DNA from: Aureococcus anophagefferens
Taxonomy: Eukaryota > Sar > Pelagophyceae > Pelagomonadales > Pelagomonadaceae
Reading direction: 5' to 3'
DNA: 64,000 bases
Assembly: GCF_000186865.1 (NCBI RefSeq)
Contig: NW_008705573.1
Location: 1,196,855 to 1,260,854, forward strand
The notes under the pieces are model-generated. The model had not been told where the DNA came from. It saw nothing but the letters and a program-made list of their open reading frames with translations, and did no database searches. This document shows, piece by piece, positions 19,242 through 29,635 of this stretch. Position 1 is the stretch's first letter, and each line of letters opens with the position of its first letter. The position numbers and the translations under genes were made by a program.

Positions 19242-21521
19242 TTAATCCGCGAGCACCGCAGCAACCCCCTCCGCGACGTCGTCCGGGCCGAGGAACGTGA
19301 AGTCGCGGCCGAGCGGGTTGTAGGCCGGCGGCGGCGCGACGACGCGCCAGCGCCGCGGGAGCGCGCGCCGCGTCTGCAGCAGCGCCGCGAAGTTCGCGAG
19401 CGGGTTCTGGCCGGACTTGACGGGGTCCGCGAAGACGACGGCGTCGTAGGGCTCGAGCGCCGCCGCGAGCGCGTCCGTCGGCCCGTTGAGGTAGGGCTGC
19501 TCGAGGACGTCGAGCGGCGTCGACGTTCGCGCGCGGAGCGCGGCGACGACGCCCGTGCCGTAGGTCACGACGGCCACCCTCGGCCCGCCGGCCCGCGGGT
19601 CCGCGTGGGTCGTCACGGCGTCGAAGGGGTACTCCTCGCCCGCCCCGGGGTAGGCCGCGAGCCACGCGTTGTCGCGCGCGGCCTCGTCGACGTGGCGCAA
19701 GTTGAGGAGGTACGTGCTGTCGATGGACATGACCACGCGCCCCGCGCGCGCCTGGCGCAGCGCGTACCGCAGGCCCCGCGCGTAGTCGGCGCCGTTGCTG
19801 TGGCAGATCGCGTCGACGCCCGGCGGCAGGCGCAGCTCGTTGTGCGTGTGGAAATTGCCGCCGAAGAGGCCCCGGTCGAAGCCCTGCAGGCGGATGACCA
19901 TGCCGTTGGGCCGCTGGCCGTTCGAGAGCCAGTGGGCGATGGCGAGCTCGTAGAAGACGTCCGCGCCGCAGTCGAGGTACTTGGCGTAGGGGATCTCGAC
20001 GACGGGCACGAGCCCGCGCTGCGCCAGACCGACGGCGGCGCCGAGCAGCGTCGTCTCGTCGGGCGGGAAGTCGCGCACGCGCCGCGACCCGTGCTTCGCC
20101 GCGAGGCCCTCGGTGACGAGGTAGTAGCCGCCGTGCTCGACGTCCTCGCCGACGTAGGCCACGTCGTCGTGGGCCGCGAGGAGCTCGTCGAGCGCGCGAT
20201 TCGCGTGCTTCCGGAGCACGTCCGCCCGGCCCGACGACGACCGGGCGAGCGCGGCCTCCGGGAGGGGCGCCAGCGGCGCGGCGACGCGCGCGACCATGGC
20301 CGCGCGGCTGTCGAGCTTGGGCTCCGCGGCCGCCGCGTCGAAGGCCGCCGTCGCCGCGTCGCGCGCGGTCCGGAAGCGGCCGAGGAGCGCCTCGCGCGAC
20401 AGGACGCCGCGGTCCAGCGCGTCGGCGCAGAGCTCCGCGAGCGGGTCCCGCGCCGCCGCCGCCGCGATCTCCTCGGCGCTCAGGTAGGCGGCCTGGCGGT
20501 CCGTCGCCGCGTGGCCGAAGCGCCGCGGCAGATTTTCGAAGACCAAAACCGCGGGCGCGGACCGCGACCGCGCGTGCGCCGCGGCCGCGGACGTCGCGGC
20601 GTAGACCTCGTGGGCGTCCGTACCGTCGGCGAAGAAGGCCGCGGCGCCGCCGAGGCGCCGCGTCACGAACTCCCGGAGCCAGCCGTGGCCCCGGAGCGAG
20701 ATGCAGCGGTCGTTGTCGGAGATGGCGAAGACGACGCCGCAGGCCGTGCCGCGGTGGGCGGCGTACTCCGCCAGGTTCGCCGCGGCCAGGAAGTGCGCGT
20801 TGTTCACGGAGCCGTCGCCCAGCGACACGTACTGGATCGCGTCGCCCGCGGCGCGCCGCGCGGCGCCGCGGAGGAACGACGGCGCCAGGGCCCGTCCGAC
20901 GGCCGCGGGCGCCTGGCTCGCGAGCGTCGACGTGACGATGTAGTCGTGGGGCCCGCCGCCGAGCGCGCAGTGCGCGCCGCCGGTCACCGGGTCCGCCGCC
21001 GAGACGCAGTAGCCCCGCGCGCGCGCCAAGATCACGGACTCGAGCGACTCCTCCCCTACCGCCAGCTGCCGCGCGAGCTGCGTCGCGAGATGGCGGTAGT
21101 GCAGCGCGCTGCCGTCGGTGGGCGCGAGCGCGAGGCCCGCGGCGCCGAGCGCCTCCTCGCCGCCGGGGCCGATCGTGTAGAAGCCCTCGCCGCAGTACGC
21201 GGCGACGCGGGCCTCGACGTGCAGCAGGAACGTCGCGAGGCCCGCGTCGACGGCGAGGGCGGTCTCGCGGTCGCTGAGCGACACGAGCGTGCCGCGTCGT
21301 CGCGGCAGGAGCGCCGGGTCCCGCAGCTGCGCCTCGAGCGCCGCGCGCTGCAGGACCTCGGGCAGGGCCGCCAACTCCTTGTGGAGCTGTGCGCGTTTGT
21401 CGGCGAGCGTCGTGCTCAGCGCACGGCGCGGCGACACGCGCTGGCGTCGTACGCGGCGCGCTGCGACGTGCGCGACGGCATCGCGGCGCGCTGCGAGCAG
21501 GCGCCTCATCGCGCTGAGCAC
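19242..21521 (-). CDS. Fused E1 alpha-beta subunits of a 2-oxo-acid dehydrogenase
   Basis: 759 residues in one frame. An Arg/Ala-rich N-terminus ([20 protein letters not shown]) looks like a mitochondrial presequence. Residues ~90-370 are the thiamine-diphosphate-binding alpha part, with [20 protein letters not shown] followed by [11 protein letters not shown] (the GDG...N motif). Residues ~430-759 are the transketolase-like beta part ([90 protein letters not shown]). In most organisms these are separate proteins. The domains best resemble branched-chain 2-oxo-acid dehydrogenase E1 or a relative; the exact substrate cannot be set from sequence. It lies head-to-head with the kinase gene, about 130 bp apart. 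Confidence 0.88.
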   Translation of the reverse strand: MLSAMRRLLAARRDAVAHVAARRVRRQRVSPRRALSTTLADKRAQLHKELAALPEVLQRAALEAQLRDPALLPRRRGTLVSLSDRETALAVDAGLATFLLHVEARVAAYCGEGFYTIGPGGEEALGAAGLALAPTDGSALHYRHLATQLARQLAVGEESLESVILARARGYCVSAADPVTGGAHCALGGGPHDYIVTSTLASQAPAAVGRALAPSFLRGAARRAAGDAIQYVSLGDGSVNNAHFLAAANLAEYAAHRGTACGVVFAISDNDRCISLRGHGWLREFVTRRLGGAAAFFADGTDAHEVYAATSAAAAHARSRSAPAVLVFENLPRRFGHAATDRQAAYLSAEEIAAAAARDPLAELCADALDRGVLSREALLGRFRTARDAATAAFDAAAAEPKLDSRAAMVARVAAPLAPLPEAALARSSSGRADVLRKHANRALDELLAAHDDVAYVGEDVEHGGYYLVTEGLAAKHGSRRVRDFPPDETTLLGAAVGLAQRGLVPVVEIPYAKYLDCGADVFYELAIAHWLSNGQRPNGMVIRLQGFDRGLFGGNFHTHNELRLPPGVDAICHSNGADYARGLRYALRQARAGRVVMSIDSTYLLNLRHVDEAARDNAWLAAYPGAGEEYPFDAVTTHADPRAGGPRVAVVTYGTGVVAALRARTSTPLDVLEQPYLNGPTDALAAALEPYDAVVFADPVKSGQNPLANFAALLQTRRALPRRWRVVAPPPAYNPLGRDFTFLGPDDVAEGVAAVLAD

Positions 21522-21653
21522 GCCCAGGAGCCGCTAGCCTGCCCGCTCCAGCGCCACCGCTGTGCGCCGCCGCGCCGCACGGCGCCGCCGCCGCGTCGCC
21601 GCCCGCCGCGTCGTGATCCCGCCGCCGCCGCGGCCGCGATCGCCGCGCCGCCC

Positions 21654-23068
21654 ATGGCGTCGGCGAAGAAGCAGGTCGGCAAGTACGAGATCGGCCGCAC
21701 GTTGGGCGAGGGCACCTTCGGCAAGGTGAAGCACGCCGTCAACGTGGAGACGCAGGAGGCCGTGGCCATCAAGGTGCTGGACAAGGAGCGCATCCAGAAG
21801 CAGTCCATGGGGTCGCAGATCAAGAAGGAGATCTCCATCATGAAGCAGCTCGAACACGCGAACGTCGTCAAATTGAACGAGGTCCTCGCGAGCCGGACGA
21901 AGATTTTTATCGTGTTGGAGCTCGTGACGGGCGGCGAGCTCTTCGACCGCATCGTCACGTCGGGCAAGCTCAACGAGCACGACGCCAGGTTCTACTTCAA
22001 GCAGCTCGTGGGCGGCGTCGCGTACTGCCACAGCCAGGGCGTCGCGCACCGCGACCTCAAGCCCGAAAACTTGCTCCTCGACGAGCAGGGCTGCCTCAAG
22101 ATCAGCGACTTTGGGCTGAGCGCGCTCTACGACGGCGAGGACGGCGCGAGCCGGTCGCAGATGCTCCACACGACGTGCGGCACGCCGAACTACGTCGCGC
22201 CCGGGGCAGGAAAAGGGTGATGCAACGTCGCTTCAACGTGAGTGTTCCGCGCGTGCGCGTTTCGGAAACAGCACCCACGCTTCGAGAGCGCTCCGAGAGA
22301 TGATCGCTCGTCCAAAAGTCAGCCGAAACGAGCGGAAAACGACCGAGATAGGAGCCTTTGACGTTGGGAATTTCGCACCCTTTTCCTGCCCAGGTCGCGC
22401 CCGAGGTTTTGATGAACGAGGGCTACGACGGCCGCATCGCCGACTGCTGGTCCATCGGCGTGATCCTCTACGTGTTGCTGGCCGGGTTTTTACCGTTTGA
22501 CGAGGGCACGATGCACGCCCTCTTCCAGAAGATAAAGGACGCGGACTACGCGTACCCGGACTTCTTCACGAAGCCCGTCACGGAGCTCGTGGACACGATC
22601 CTGGTCGCGGACCCCAAGGCCCGCGCGACGCTAAACGACGTGCAGAAGAACGCCTGGTTCTGCGCCGCGGACGCCGGCCCGCCGCCCGCGGTCGAGCCCG
22701 CGCCGGACGCGGCGTCGCCGCTGAAGGAGAAGCAGTCGACGCGCGTGTCCTGCTTCGCGTCGTCGCGCGACCCGCCGGCGCTCTTCGAGGCCCTGAAAAC
22801 GGCGCTCGACGCCGCGGGCGCCCAGCTCGTCGACGGCGGCGGGTCCAAGGGCGACGACGACGACCCGCCCGAGGACCACGGCGACGCGTTGGTCGTCGAG
22901 GCGAGCCTCAAGTCGCCCAAGGGCCTCATCTCGCTGCTGGGCAAGGTGCGGCGCGACGGCGACAAGACGGCGCTGGAGATCCTCCGCGGCAAGGGCGACA
23001 TCCTCGCCTACAACGCGTTCCAGACCGCGCTCCTCGCGCACCTCGGCGACGCCGTCGACGCGCCGTGA
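21654..23068 (+). CDS. CIPK/SnRK3-like Ser/Thr protein kinase, two exons
   Basis: Exons 21654-22193 and 22394-23068 give 404 residues. The kinase domain is complete: [13 protein letters not shown] (glycine loop), [12 protein letters not shown] (ATP-site Lys), [12 protein letters not shown] (catalytic loop), [10 protein letters not shown] (DFG) and [20 protein letters not shown] split by the intron. The ~140-residue C-terminus ([40 protein letters not shown]) resembles the C-terminal regulatory domain of CBL-interacting kinases. I see no NAF/FISL calcineurin-B-like docking motif, so calcium-sensor coupling is uncertain. The intron is a family B introner inserted in the activation segment and spliced at GT-AG, phase 0. 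Confidence 0.92.
22202..22393 (+). mobile_element. Introner element, family B (kinase intron)
   Basis: The 192-bp element lies between two perfect 8-bp copies of GTCGCGCC (22194-22201 and 22394-22401). Its ends are inverted repeats (CGGGGCAGGAAAAGGGTG against CACCCTTTTCCTGCCCAG). The first target copy provides the GT donor and the element's own end provides CAG. Splicing rejoins NY to VAPEV exactly. The interior shares CGACGTCGCTTCAACG-type and CGAGAGATGATCGCTCGTCC blocks with the elements at 8259 and 10644. Confidence 0.93.
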
Positions 23069-23338
23069 CGGGGCGGCGGCGATTTTAACTACTCTATCGG
23101 CTATTCTGCGTCCTCGGGGCCCCGGAGTCTCGAAGCCATGCGTGCGTGGCTCGTGACGCTCGTCGTCGACGGCGTCGAATGGCTCGTGAGCCGAGGCCCC
23201 CACGGAGCGCTACTAGTAGCAGGCCCTGCCAGTGGCTCCTGTCGCAAGCGGCAACCTGGACTCGCCGCCCTCATCGACGACGCCTTTTGACGCGACGCGC
23301 CGGGGCTCAGTGAGCGACAGGGCACACGTGAAACCGCG

Positions 23339-24445
23339 ATGGCCGAAGAAGAAAAGGGCGAGGAGAAGGACTGGCAGAAGAAGGCTCGCGAGTTCGAGCA
23401 GGTCAAGGCCCGGGCGAAGGCCCTGAGACTGAGACTGACTTGCGTCATCTGCGGCGAGAAGGCCAAGCTCAACTGCCCGTGTGAGACCACGCAGTACTGC
23501 AGTGTCGCCTGTCAAAAGGTGGACTGGCGCGAGCGGGGTCACCGCGAGGCGTGCAAAAAGATCCGCGACGAGCGCGCGGCGGAGGCCGCGCGGGCCGAGA
23601 CGCCGACGCCCCCGCCGTCGCCGCCGCGCGAGGTGTTCTACGGCCCCGCGCCGCGGTCGCACGCCGACGAGGTCCGCGCGCGCATCGCGGCGGAGCACGA
23701 GGCCGCCCGCGCGCGGCGCGAGGCGAACCCGGAGCCGGAGCCGGTATCGGCGCGGGACGGGTCGCGATGCCCGGTCTGCTTGGAGGACTGGGACGTGAAT
23801 GAGACGAAAGGATTTCGCGTCTGCTGCTGCAGAATGACCTGCAAGTCGTGCAGTGAAAAGGTCGGCTTCGATCCGTGTCCTATCTGCCTAGAGCCGGTGA
23901 AGGGAGCGGATGGATGTCTGGCGGCGCTTCGTCGCCATGTGGAGAACGACGTTCCGGAAGCGATATACCATCTGGGGTCTGCGTACCGGTCTGTGAACAA
24001 GCTCTCAAAACTGCCCGGTATTCCGAAAAACGACAAGAAGGCCGCGAAGCTCTACAAACGCGCGGTGGAATTGGGTTATGCGGATGCGATGTGTTCACTT
24101 GCGATCATGTATATGCACGGAGAAGGTGTCAAGCGCAACAAGAACAAGGCCATACAGTTGATGCGCATGGCCGCCGATCGGGGTGTCGCGGAGGCACAGA
24201 AAATGATTGCAGGCGCCTTCGACGAGGCTGGAGATGACCAGGAAGCTCTGCGCTACATGACACTTGCAGGCGAACAGGGATTAACCGAAGCAGAACGTAC
24301 CCTCGGACATTTGTACGCGGAAGGCGCGCCCGGCGTGGAAGTCGACTTTCAAGAAGCCAAGCGCTGGTTCGCACGCGCAGCCGCCAAGGGCGACGAGGAG
24401 GCGAAGCGAAACCTTGCGCGCAACGCGCACATCTTTGGAGCCTAG
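23339..24445 (+). CDS. MYND zinc-finger / RING-like / Sel1-repeat protein
   Basis: 368 residues from ATG 23339. Residues ~36-73 form a MYND finger (CVICGEKAKLNCPCETTQYC ... CQKVDWRERGHREAC). Residues ~142-185 form a second Cys-rich module (CPVCLEDWDVNETKGF, CCCRMTCKSC, CPICLEPVKG) that looks RING-like but degenerate. Residues ~190-365 are Sel1-type helical repeats (YKRAVELGYADAMCSLAIMY MHGEG; MRMAADRGVAEAQKMIAGA; LGHLYAEGAPGVEVDFQEAK RWFARAAAKG). The combination suggests a protein-interaction or ubiquitin-related adaptor. Codon use from ~23800 on is clearly less GC-biased than in neighbouring genes. Confidence 0.85.
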   Translation: MAEEEKGEEKDWQKKAREFEQVKARAKALRLRLTCVICGEKAKLNCPCETTQYCSVACQKVDWRERGHREACKKIRDERAAEAARAETPTPPPSPPREVFYGPAPRSHADEVRARIAAEHEAARARREANPEPEPVSARDGSRCPVCLEDWDVNETKGFRVCCCRMTCKSCSEKVGFDPCPICLEPVKGADGCLAALRRHVENDVPEAIYHLGSAYRSVNKLSKLPGIPKNDKKAAKLYKRAVELGYADAMCSLAIMYMHGEGVKRNKNKAIQLMRMAADRGVAEAQKMIAGAFDEAGDDQEALRYMTLAGEQGLTEAERTLGHLYAEGAPGVEVDFQEAKRWFARAAAKGDEEAKRNLARNAHIFGA

Positions 24446-24489
24446 CGACTAAATACCCATCGCCCTAGCTCTACTCAACCGCCAGACCG

Positions 24490-27174
24490 TCACCCGAACT
24501 CGTGGTCTCGCTCGAGGCGCGTCATCTCGCGGTCCGCGGCGCCCTTGTAGGAGTCGCAGACCAGGGACACGACGTCGCCGTCGTCGTCCGAGGAGTCGGA
24601 CCGCGGCGACGGCGGCGAGGCCGACGGCGCCTTGTAGGCCACGGCGATGAGGTCCCCGGCGCGCAGCGTGACGCCGTCGGCCTCGGAGAGGCCGAGCTCG
24701 GGCCCGAGCGACCGCGCGGACACCAAGCCAAGGGGCACGAGGTGGCCCGGCTCCGGCGCGGCGTCTCGGACGACCTGCTTCACGGCGCCCCAGGTCGTCG
24801 CGGTGTCGAGGGGCGCGAAGCGGTTCGCGGCGACGAGCTTGATCGACGTCGGCGACGATATGTCGAAGACGTCGCGGACGACGGCGCCCATGATCGGGTA
24901 GGCGAGGGACAGCGCGAGCGCGCGCGCGAAGATGGCCTGCGTGTTGATGAAGTCGGGCTCGCGGCCGCTCTCGGGCGTCAGGGCCAGCATGCGCGTCTCG
25001 TCGATCGCGTTCTCGCCGATGACGTGCATGTGCTCCGCGGCGAAGGGCGACGCCGCCCGGAGATGGCGCAGCGTCAGCAGGATGTTCAGGACCCGCGTGT
25101 CGCGCATCTTCGGCGCCAGCGGGTCGCCCAACGCGCGCGCGTTCGTGCCGAGGACGATGGCCGTCTCGATGGGTATGTTCATGACGATGCGCCGCAGCAG
25201 CGCGACGTCCGCGGCGTCGCCGTGCACGTGGCGGATCCGGACGCCCAGGGCCGTCTCGAAGACGGCGTCGTCGGCGCCGGAGACGTCGCGGAAGCCGCAC
25301 GCGCCCGTCATCAGCTCGCGGAACGTGAGCTCCGGAAGCCCGTTGGCGAAGATGATCTGCGACCCCGGCGTCGCGCCGTCGAGGAGCTGGTACACGCGGT
25401 CGCGCAGCCGGTGCGCCTCGTCGGTCCAGACGGGCCGCCAGCCGCAGACGAGGATGTAGCGCGCGCCCCGCAACACGGCCGACGACGTCCGTCGCAGCCG
25501 GCTCCGCGTCTCGTCCTGGGTCGCCTTGAGCCGCCGCGCGGCCTCGGCGCGTGTCGACACGAAAGCGGCGTCGCGCGGCGTCGCTTTCGGCGTGGACGTT
25601 TCCGCCACGAAAATCACGACGTCCTCCGCTTTGATGACCGTGTCCGGCGGCGGGCAGAGCTCCGGCTTCGCGCCCGGCAGCGACGACGACACGGCGATGA
25701 TGGACCCGCGGTCGAGCAGGTCGTCGGCGGCGGCGACCGTCAGCCCGACGACCCCGCCGCAGAACAGCGTCGCGCGCCGCCGCTGGAACGCGGCGCCCTC
25801 GCAGTCGAGGAGCTCCATGAGCACGAGGCTCAGCCCCTGCTGGGACGCGCAGGAGAAGAGGAGCGAGTTGAGGAACACGCCCATGTCCAGGGGCTTCACG
25901 AGGGGGTAGCCCCGCGCGTCGCGGAAGGACGCCGCCTCGATCTGGATCGACGGTTTCGGGATCTGCGCGACGACGCTTCGCGTCGGCGAGTGGTTCGCGC
26001 TCGTGAAGAGCACGTGGCGCAGCGCGAGGAGCGTGCGCAGCGACGCGCCGTTGGAGATCTTCCCCCCGGTCTCCGCCTCCTCGATCTCGTCCTGCTCGCT
26101 CATCATGATGAGCGCGCGCGCCGCCGCGTCCGCGGAGACGCGCGCGAGGTCCTTGGCGGACGCCGGGTCGCCGACGCGGCAGACGATGTCCCGCCCGATG
26201 CGCGTCCGCGTCCGCGAGATGGACCGGCTCGTGAAGGCCTCGCCGATGACGGACTCCAGCGCCTCCTTGTCCATGGTCCGCGTCATGATGACGACGGGCT
26301 TCGAGAGCAGCGGCGTCGACGGCGGCGCGCGCCGCCAGGGGAAGAGGCGCCGCCCCCAGGTCTCGTTGACCTTCTGGTAGCGCTTCCGCATCAGCGCGAG
26401 CTGCGTGACGACGCGCGGCGTCGCCTCCGACGTCCCCAGGATGAGCGCGTGGCCGTGCTCGACGACCTTCGTGCGGCCGGCCGCGAGCGACCGCATGAAC
26501 GACTCGACCGACTCCGTGATGAAGCCCACCAGCACCGCGAAGACCACCAACCCGCAGATGATCATCGACAGGTACACGCACCGCAGCAGCGCCAGCGTCG
26601 GCAGGCTCGGGTCGGAGCCCGCGCTCGCGAGGACCTGGAGCGCCATCCAGACGCTGTCGGAGAAGGACTTGTAGCCCAGCGTGTCCCGCACCGCCGCCAT
26701 GTCGCCGCGGTTCAGCGCGCCGCGGTTCGACAACCGCCGCTCGCCGCCGGCGTAGCCGCCGTCGCGCAGCGGCGCGTCGCGCTCGTAGCGCAAGAGGAGG
26801 TACCAGCCGCCCGCGTGCGCGAAGACGAGCACGACGAAGGCCGTCGCCAAAATGTAAAACGCCGCGAAGCTGTTCATGGCGATCAAGTTCTCGCAGAAAT
26901 ACGCCAGCCGGTCCGGCAGCGACCGGAACGAGTCCGCGTCGCGGTCCTGCAGCAGCTGGCCGCCAGCGCTGCGAAGCGCGGCCTCGATCTCGGACACGAA
27001 GTCGTGGCCGTGGTCGACCATGCCCTCCGGTGCGACCTTCGGGGCCTCGCCGAGGCGCGACGCCTGGCGCGCGGCGTCGTCCATGGAGCCCACCTTGACC
27101 CGCAGCGACGCGCTGCGCACGATCTCGTCGATGTGCGACGTCGCCGGCAGCCGGCGCTCCGAGAGCTTCACCAT
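24490..27174 (-). CDS. CASTOR/POLLUX-type ion channel with RCK-like domains
   Basis: 894 residues from ATG 27174. A membrane segment (SFAAFYILATAFVVLVFAHA) is followed by a re-entrant pore region (FSDSVWMALQVLASAGSDPS) and a second membrane helix (YLSMIICGLVVFAVLVGFIT), leading into ESVESFMRSLAAGRTKVVEH and GHALILGTSEATPRVVTQLA. This is the layout of plant CASTOR/POLLUX/DMI1 channels, whose helix pair leads straight into a TrkA-N/RCK-like module. Further Rossmann-like parts follow (RYILVCGWRPVWTDEAHRLR; TAIVLGTNARALGDPLAP). Plant relatives are nuclear-envelope cation channels needed for calcium oscillations; bacterial and algal members are less known. The filter ASAGSDPS differs from the plant ADSGNHA. 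Confidence 0.88.
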   Translation of the reverse strand: MVKLSERRLPATSHIDEIVRSASLRVKVGSMDDAARQASRLGEAPKVAPEGMVDHGHDFVSEIEAALRSAGGQLLQDRDADSFRSLPDRLAYFCENLIAMNSFAAFYILATAFVVLVFAHAGGWYLLLRYERDAPLRDGGYAGGERRLSNRGALNRGDMAAVRDTLGYKSFSDSVWMALQVLASAGSDPSLPTLALLRCVYLSMIICGLVVFAVLVGFITESVESFMRSLAAGRTKVVEHGHALILGTSEATPRVVTQLALMRKRYQKVNETWGRRLFPWRRAPPSTPLLSKPVVIMTRTMDKEALESVIGEAFTSRSISRTRTRIGRDIVCRVGDPASAKDLARVSADAAARALIMMSEQDEIEEAETGGKISNGASLRTLLALRHVLFTSANHSPTRSVVAQIPKPSIQIEAASFRDARGYPLVKPLDMGVFLNSLLFSCASQQGLSLVLMELLDCEGAAFQRRRATLFCGGVVGLTVAAADDLLDRGSIIAVSSSLPGAKPELCPPPDTVIKAEDVVIFVAETSTPKATPRDAAFVSTRAEAARRLKATQDETRSRLRRTSSAVLRGARYILVCGWRPVWTDEAHRLRDRVYQLLDGATPGSQIIFANGLPELTFRELMTGACGFRDVSGADDAVFETALGVRIRHVHGDAADVALLRRIVMNIPIETAIVLGTNARALGDPLAPKMRDTRVLNILLTLRHLRAASPFAAEHMHVIGENAIDETRMLALTPESGREPDFINTQAIFARALALSLAYPIMGAVVRDVFDISSPTSIKLVAANRFAPLDTATTWGAVKQVVRDAAPEPGHLVPLGLVSARSLGPELGLSEADGVTLRAGDLIAVAYKAPSASPPSPRSDSSDDDGDVVSLVCDSYKGAADREMTRLERDHEFG

Positions 27175-27360
27175 GGCTGCTGCTGTGCTGCGGCGCGGCG
27201 CCGCACGAAAGCTCACCAATTGGCGCGCGCCGAGCGGCTCGCACTCGATGGGCTGCGAGCCGGGTCGCACGATGGATTGCGAACTGGGCTGCACATCGGT
27301 TGTCGCGATCGCAGGCAGGTTCAATAAACGAAGCTGAATGGCGACTTGAAGCGCGCCGCG

Positions 27361-29545
27361 ATGCATCATATTATGGGCTGCCGGTTCGTGCTGGCAGCGC
27401 TGCCGCTCTGGTGCGCGGGCCAGCCGCTCTGCACGCAGGACAACACCTGGCGCAACTGCAGCTACGCCGTCGCGACGATGGCGACGCGGCCGGCGCTCCT
27501 CGAGGTGGCGCTCTTCCTGCGGACCTTGCGCCGCTTCGACGCCTCGCGCCGCGTCTACGTCGCGTCGGACACGGCCGTCGCCGCCTACGTGTCCCGGGTC
27601 GCCAACGCGACGGCCGTGCCGTGCCTCGTCAAGTACGAGAACTACTCGCGGGTCTGGATGAAGAAGAAGCGCTGGGGTCCGATGAACGTATGGACGCACC
27701 TGCAGCTCGAGAAGACGACGGTCATGGCGCGCGCGTTGGACGACGGCGCGCCGGGCGTCCTCTTCGCCGACGCGGACGTCGCCTGGCTCGCGCCGCTGCC
27801 GCCCGCGGGCGCCGGCGCCGTCGGCGTCTCGCCGTGCCTCTGCCGCGACCGCGTCGAGGCGACCTACGGCGCCTACAACGGCGGCCACGTCTTCGCGCGG
27901 ACCACGGGCGTCCTCGACCTCTGGCGGTCCGCGACGAGCCGGTCGCGCTACATGGAGCAGGCGGCGCTCGAGGAGGTCTACGCCGAGACCGCCGGCGCGT
28001 TCCTCTGGGACGCGCGCGCGAACGTCGAGTGGCTCAACGTCGTCGCGAGCCACTCCGTCGACGGCCGGGACCACGCGGCGGACCTCGTCGCCGACGGCGA
28101 CACCGTCGCCTGGCTCGGGCGGCGGCTGCTGTCGGCGCACGCGCACGTCGTGCCCACGGCGAACCAGCCGGCGTTCCAGCGGCGCGCGCTGGGGCCCATG
28201 CTGGACGCGCTCCGGCACTCGGCCGTCGAGCCGGACCTCTGCGCGACGCACCACCTGCTCTGCGCCGGCGCGCGACCGTGCGCGCCCGCGGACTGGCTCT
28301 TCGACCGACGGAACGTCACGGTCCACGTCGCGACGTTCGCGCCGGGCCACGGAAACGCGGCGACGAACTACTACCACTTCTTCTACGGCCTGCTCGTGCC
28401 CGTGCTCCACTGGCTCGAGGAGCTGCGGCCGCGGCCGGGCGACGTGGTGGTGCGTCTCCAACACGGCGTCCGACGGTTTCTTTCCGACGGCGTCCGACCG
28501 CAGGTACTCAACGAGCCGCCGTTCCACCGCGGCGCGACGCACCGCTTCCTGCCCCAGCTGCTGCGCCTCGCGGGCCGCGACGCCTGCGTGCAGATGGGCG
28601 TCGTGCGGCCCCGCCGCGTCCGCGTACTTGGTACGGGTCCCCGAGCGCGCCCGTCGCAGGTCGAGGCGCCGGACCGGAACGGCAGCGGCGCGGCGGCCGC
28701 CCACGTGACGCTCGCCAACGAGTTCTGGGACTGGAGCCGCCTCGACGACGCGGCCGCGGCGCGCTATACGCGGCGGCCCGAGTGGGGGCTCGACTACCAC
28801 CTCTACGGCTGCGGCCGCTTCGACGACGGCGCGCGGCGGGAGCTCGCGGCGCGCGTCGCCGCGGCGCGCGACGCCCTGCTCCGCGCCTGCCGCTGCGCGG
28901 CGGCGTCGGGCGCGCCGCGCGTGCTCGTCATCCGGCGCGAGCACCGGCACGCGAGCGACCAGGCGCACCAGAACCGGTCCCTCGCGAACTTCGACGACGT
29001 CGTGGCCGCGCTCCGCGAACGGCCCTGGGCCGCGAGCCACGAGGTGCGCGTCGTCGACTTCGGCGACGCGGACCTCTGCCGGCAGGCGTGCGAGACGGCC
29101 GCGGCGACGGTGCTCATAGCGCAGCACCGTGCCGAAACCAACCACTGGTTCAGGGGGTCCTGACGAAACTTCAAAACTCTCAGATTGAAGTCGGGTTGAA
29201 CATTTGGTTTCCACACAGGCACAGCACGGCGCGGGGCAGGCCAACATGGCGCTGCTCCGCGGCGGCGGTTTCGCGGGCGTCGTCGAGATCTGCCCCAAGC
29301 CCATGATGTACAAGTCCATCTTCCAGTGCCTCGCGGCGCTCCGCGGCGTCCGCTACGCGCGCGTCGAGCAGCCGACGATGCACGGGCCCGTCGACGTCGC
29401 CGCCGTCGCCGCGGCCGCGGACGCGGCGGTCGCGGCCGCGGGGTCGCCGGCGGCGGCGGACTGGCCGCGGGGCGGGCACCACCTCAAGGTCTGCGACACG
29501 AAGAACGCGGCCTGGCGCGCGCCCATCGCGTGCGGCTACGGGTAA
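27361..29545 (+). CDS. Two-domain glycosyltransferase (GT77-like plus GT61-like), two exons
   Basis: Exons 27361-29118 and 29219-29545 give 694 residues. The N-terminus is a signal peptide (ATG 27361, or 27373 giving MGCRFVLAALPLWCAG). Residues ~25-280 resemble a nucleotide-diphospho-sugar transferase domain of the GT77/PF03407 kind, with the metal motif LFADADVAWLAPLP and YNGGHVFART. Residues ~310-690 resemble GT61/DUF563 enzymes: NAATNYYHFFYGLLVPVLHW, VLVIRREHRHASDQAHQNRS LANFDDV, EVRVVDFGDADLCRQACETA and the family hallmark IAQHGAGQANMALLRGGG...VVEICPKP, which only appears once the intron is removed. Probably a secretory-pathway enzyme building cell-surface glycans; donor and acceptor unknown. 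Confidence 0.87.
29127..29218 (+). mobile_element. Internally deleted introner element, family A
   Basis: A 92-bp copy that keeps both ends of the 203-bp family (GTGCCGAAACCAACCACTGG on the left; GAAGTCGGGTTGAACATTTGG and TTTCCACACAG on the right) but lacks the middle. Flanking 8-mers are GCGCAGCA (29119-29126) and GCACAGCA (29219-29226), one mismatch. Splicing GC...AG from 29119 to 29218 joins TVLI to AQHGAGQAN and restores the conserved GT61 motif. The two ends belong to different end-types seen in full-length copies. Confidence 0.9.
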
Positions 29546-29635
29546 GCGGCGCAGCGGGCCGTTGTCTCATGAGGTGATGACAAGACGCCTACGGCATCTT
29601 GCCCCTGCCGGGGGGGCTTGCCTGCGGCGCGGCGA

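Noticed and set aside
19170..22220. Plus-strand frame of ~1,000 codons that ends in the kinase
   Set aside because: The first ~800 codons are the antisense of the E1 gene; only the part from 21654 is the kinase.
24502..27327. Open plus-strand frame of ~940 codons opposite the CASTOR/POLLUX-like gene
   Set aside because: It mirrors the channel gene, is dominated by Arg/Val/His/Asp and has no recognisable motifs. GC-rich codons leave few stops on the opposite strand.
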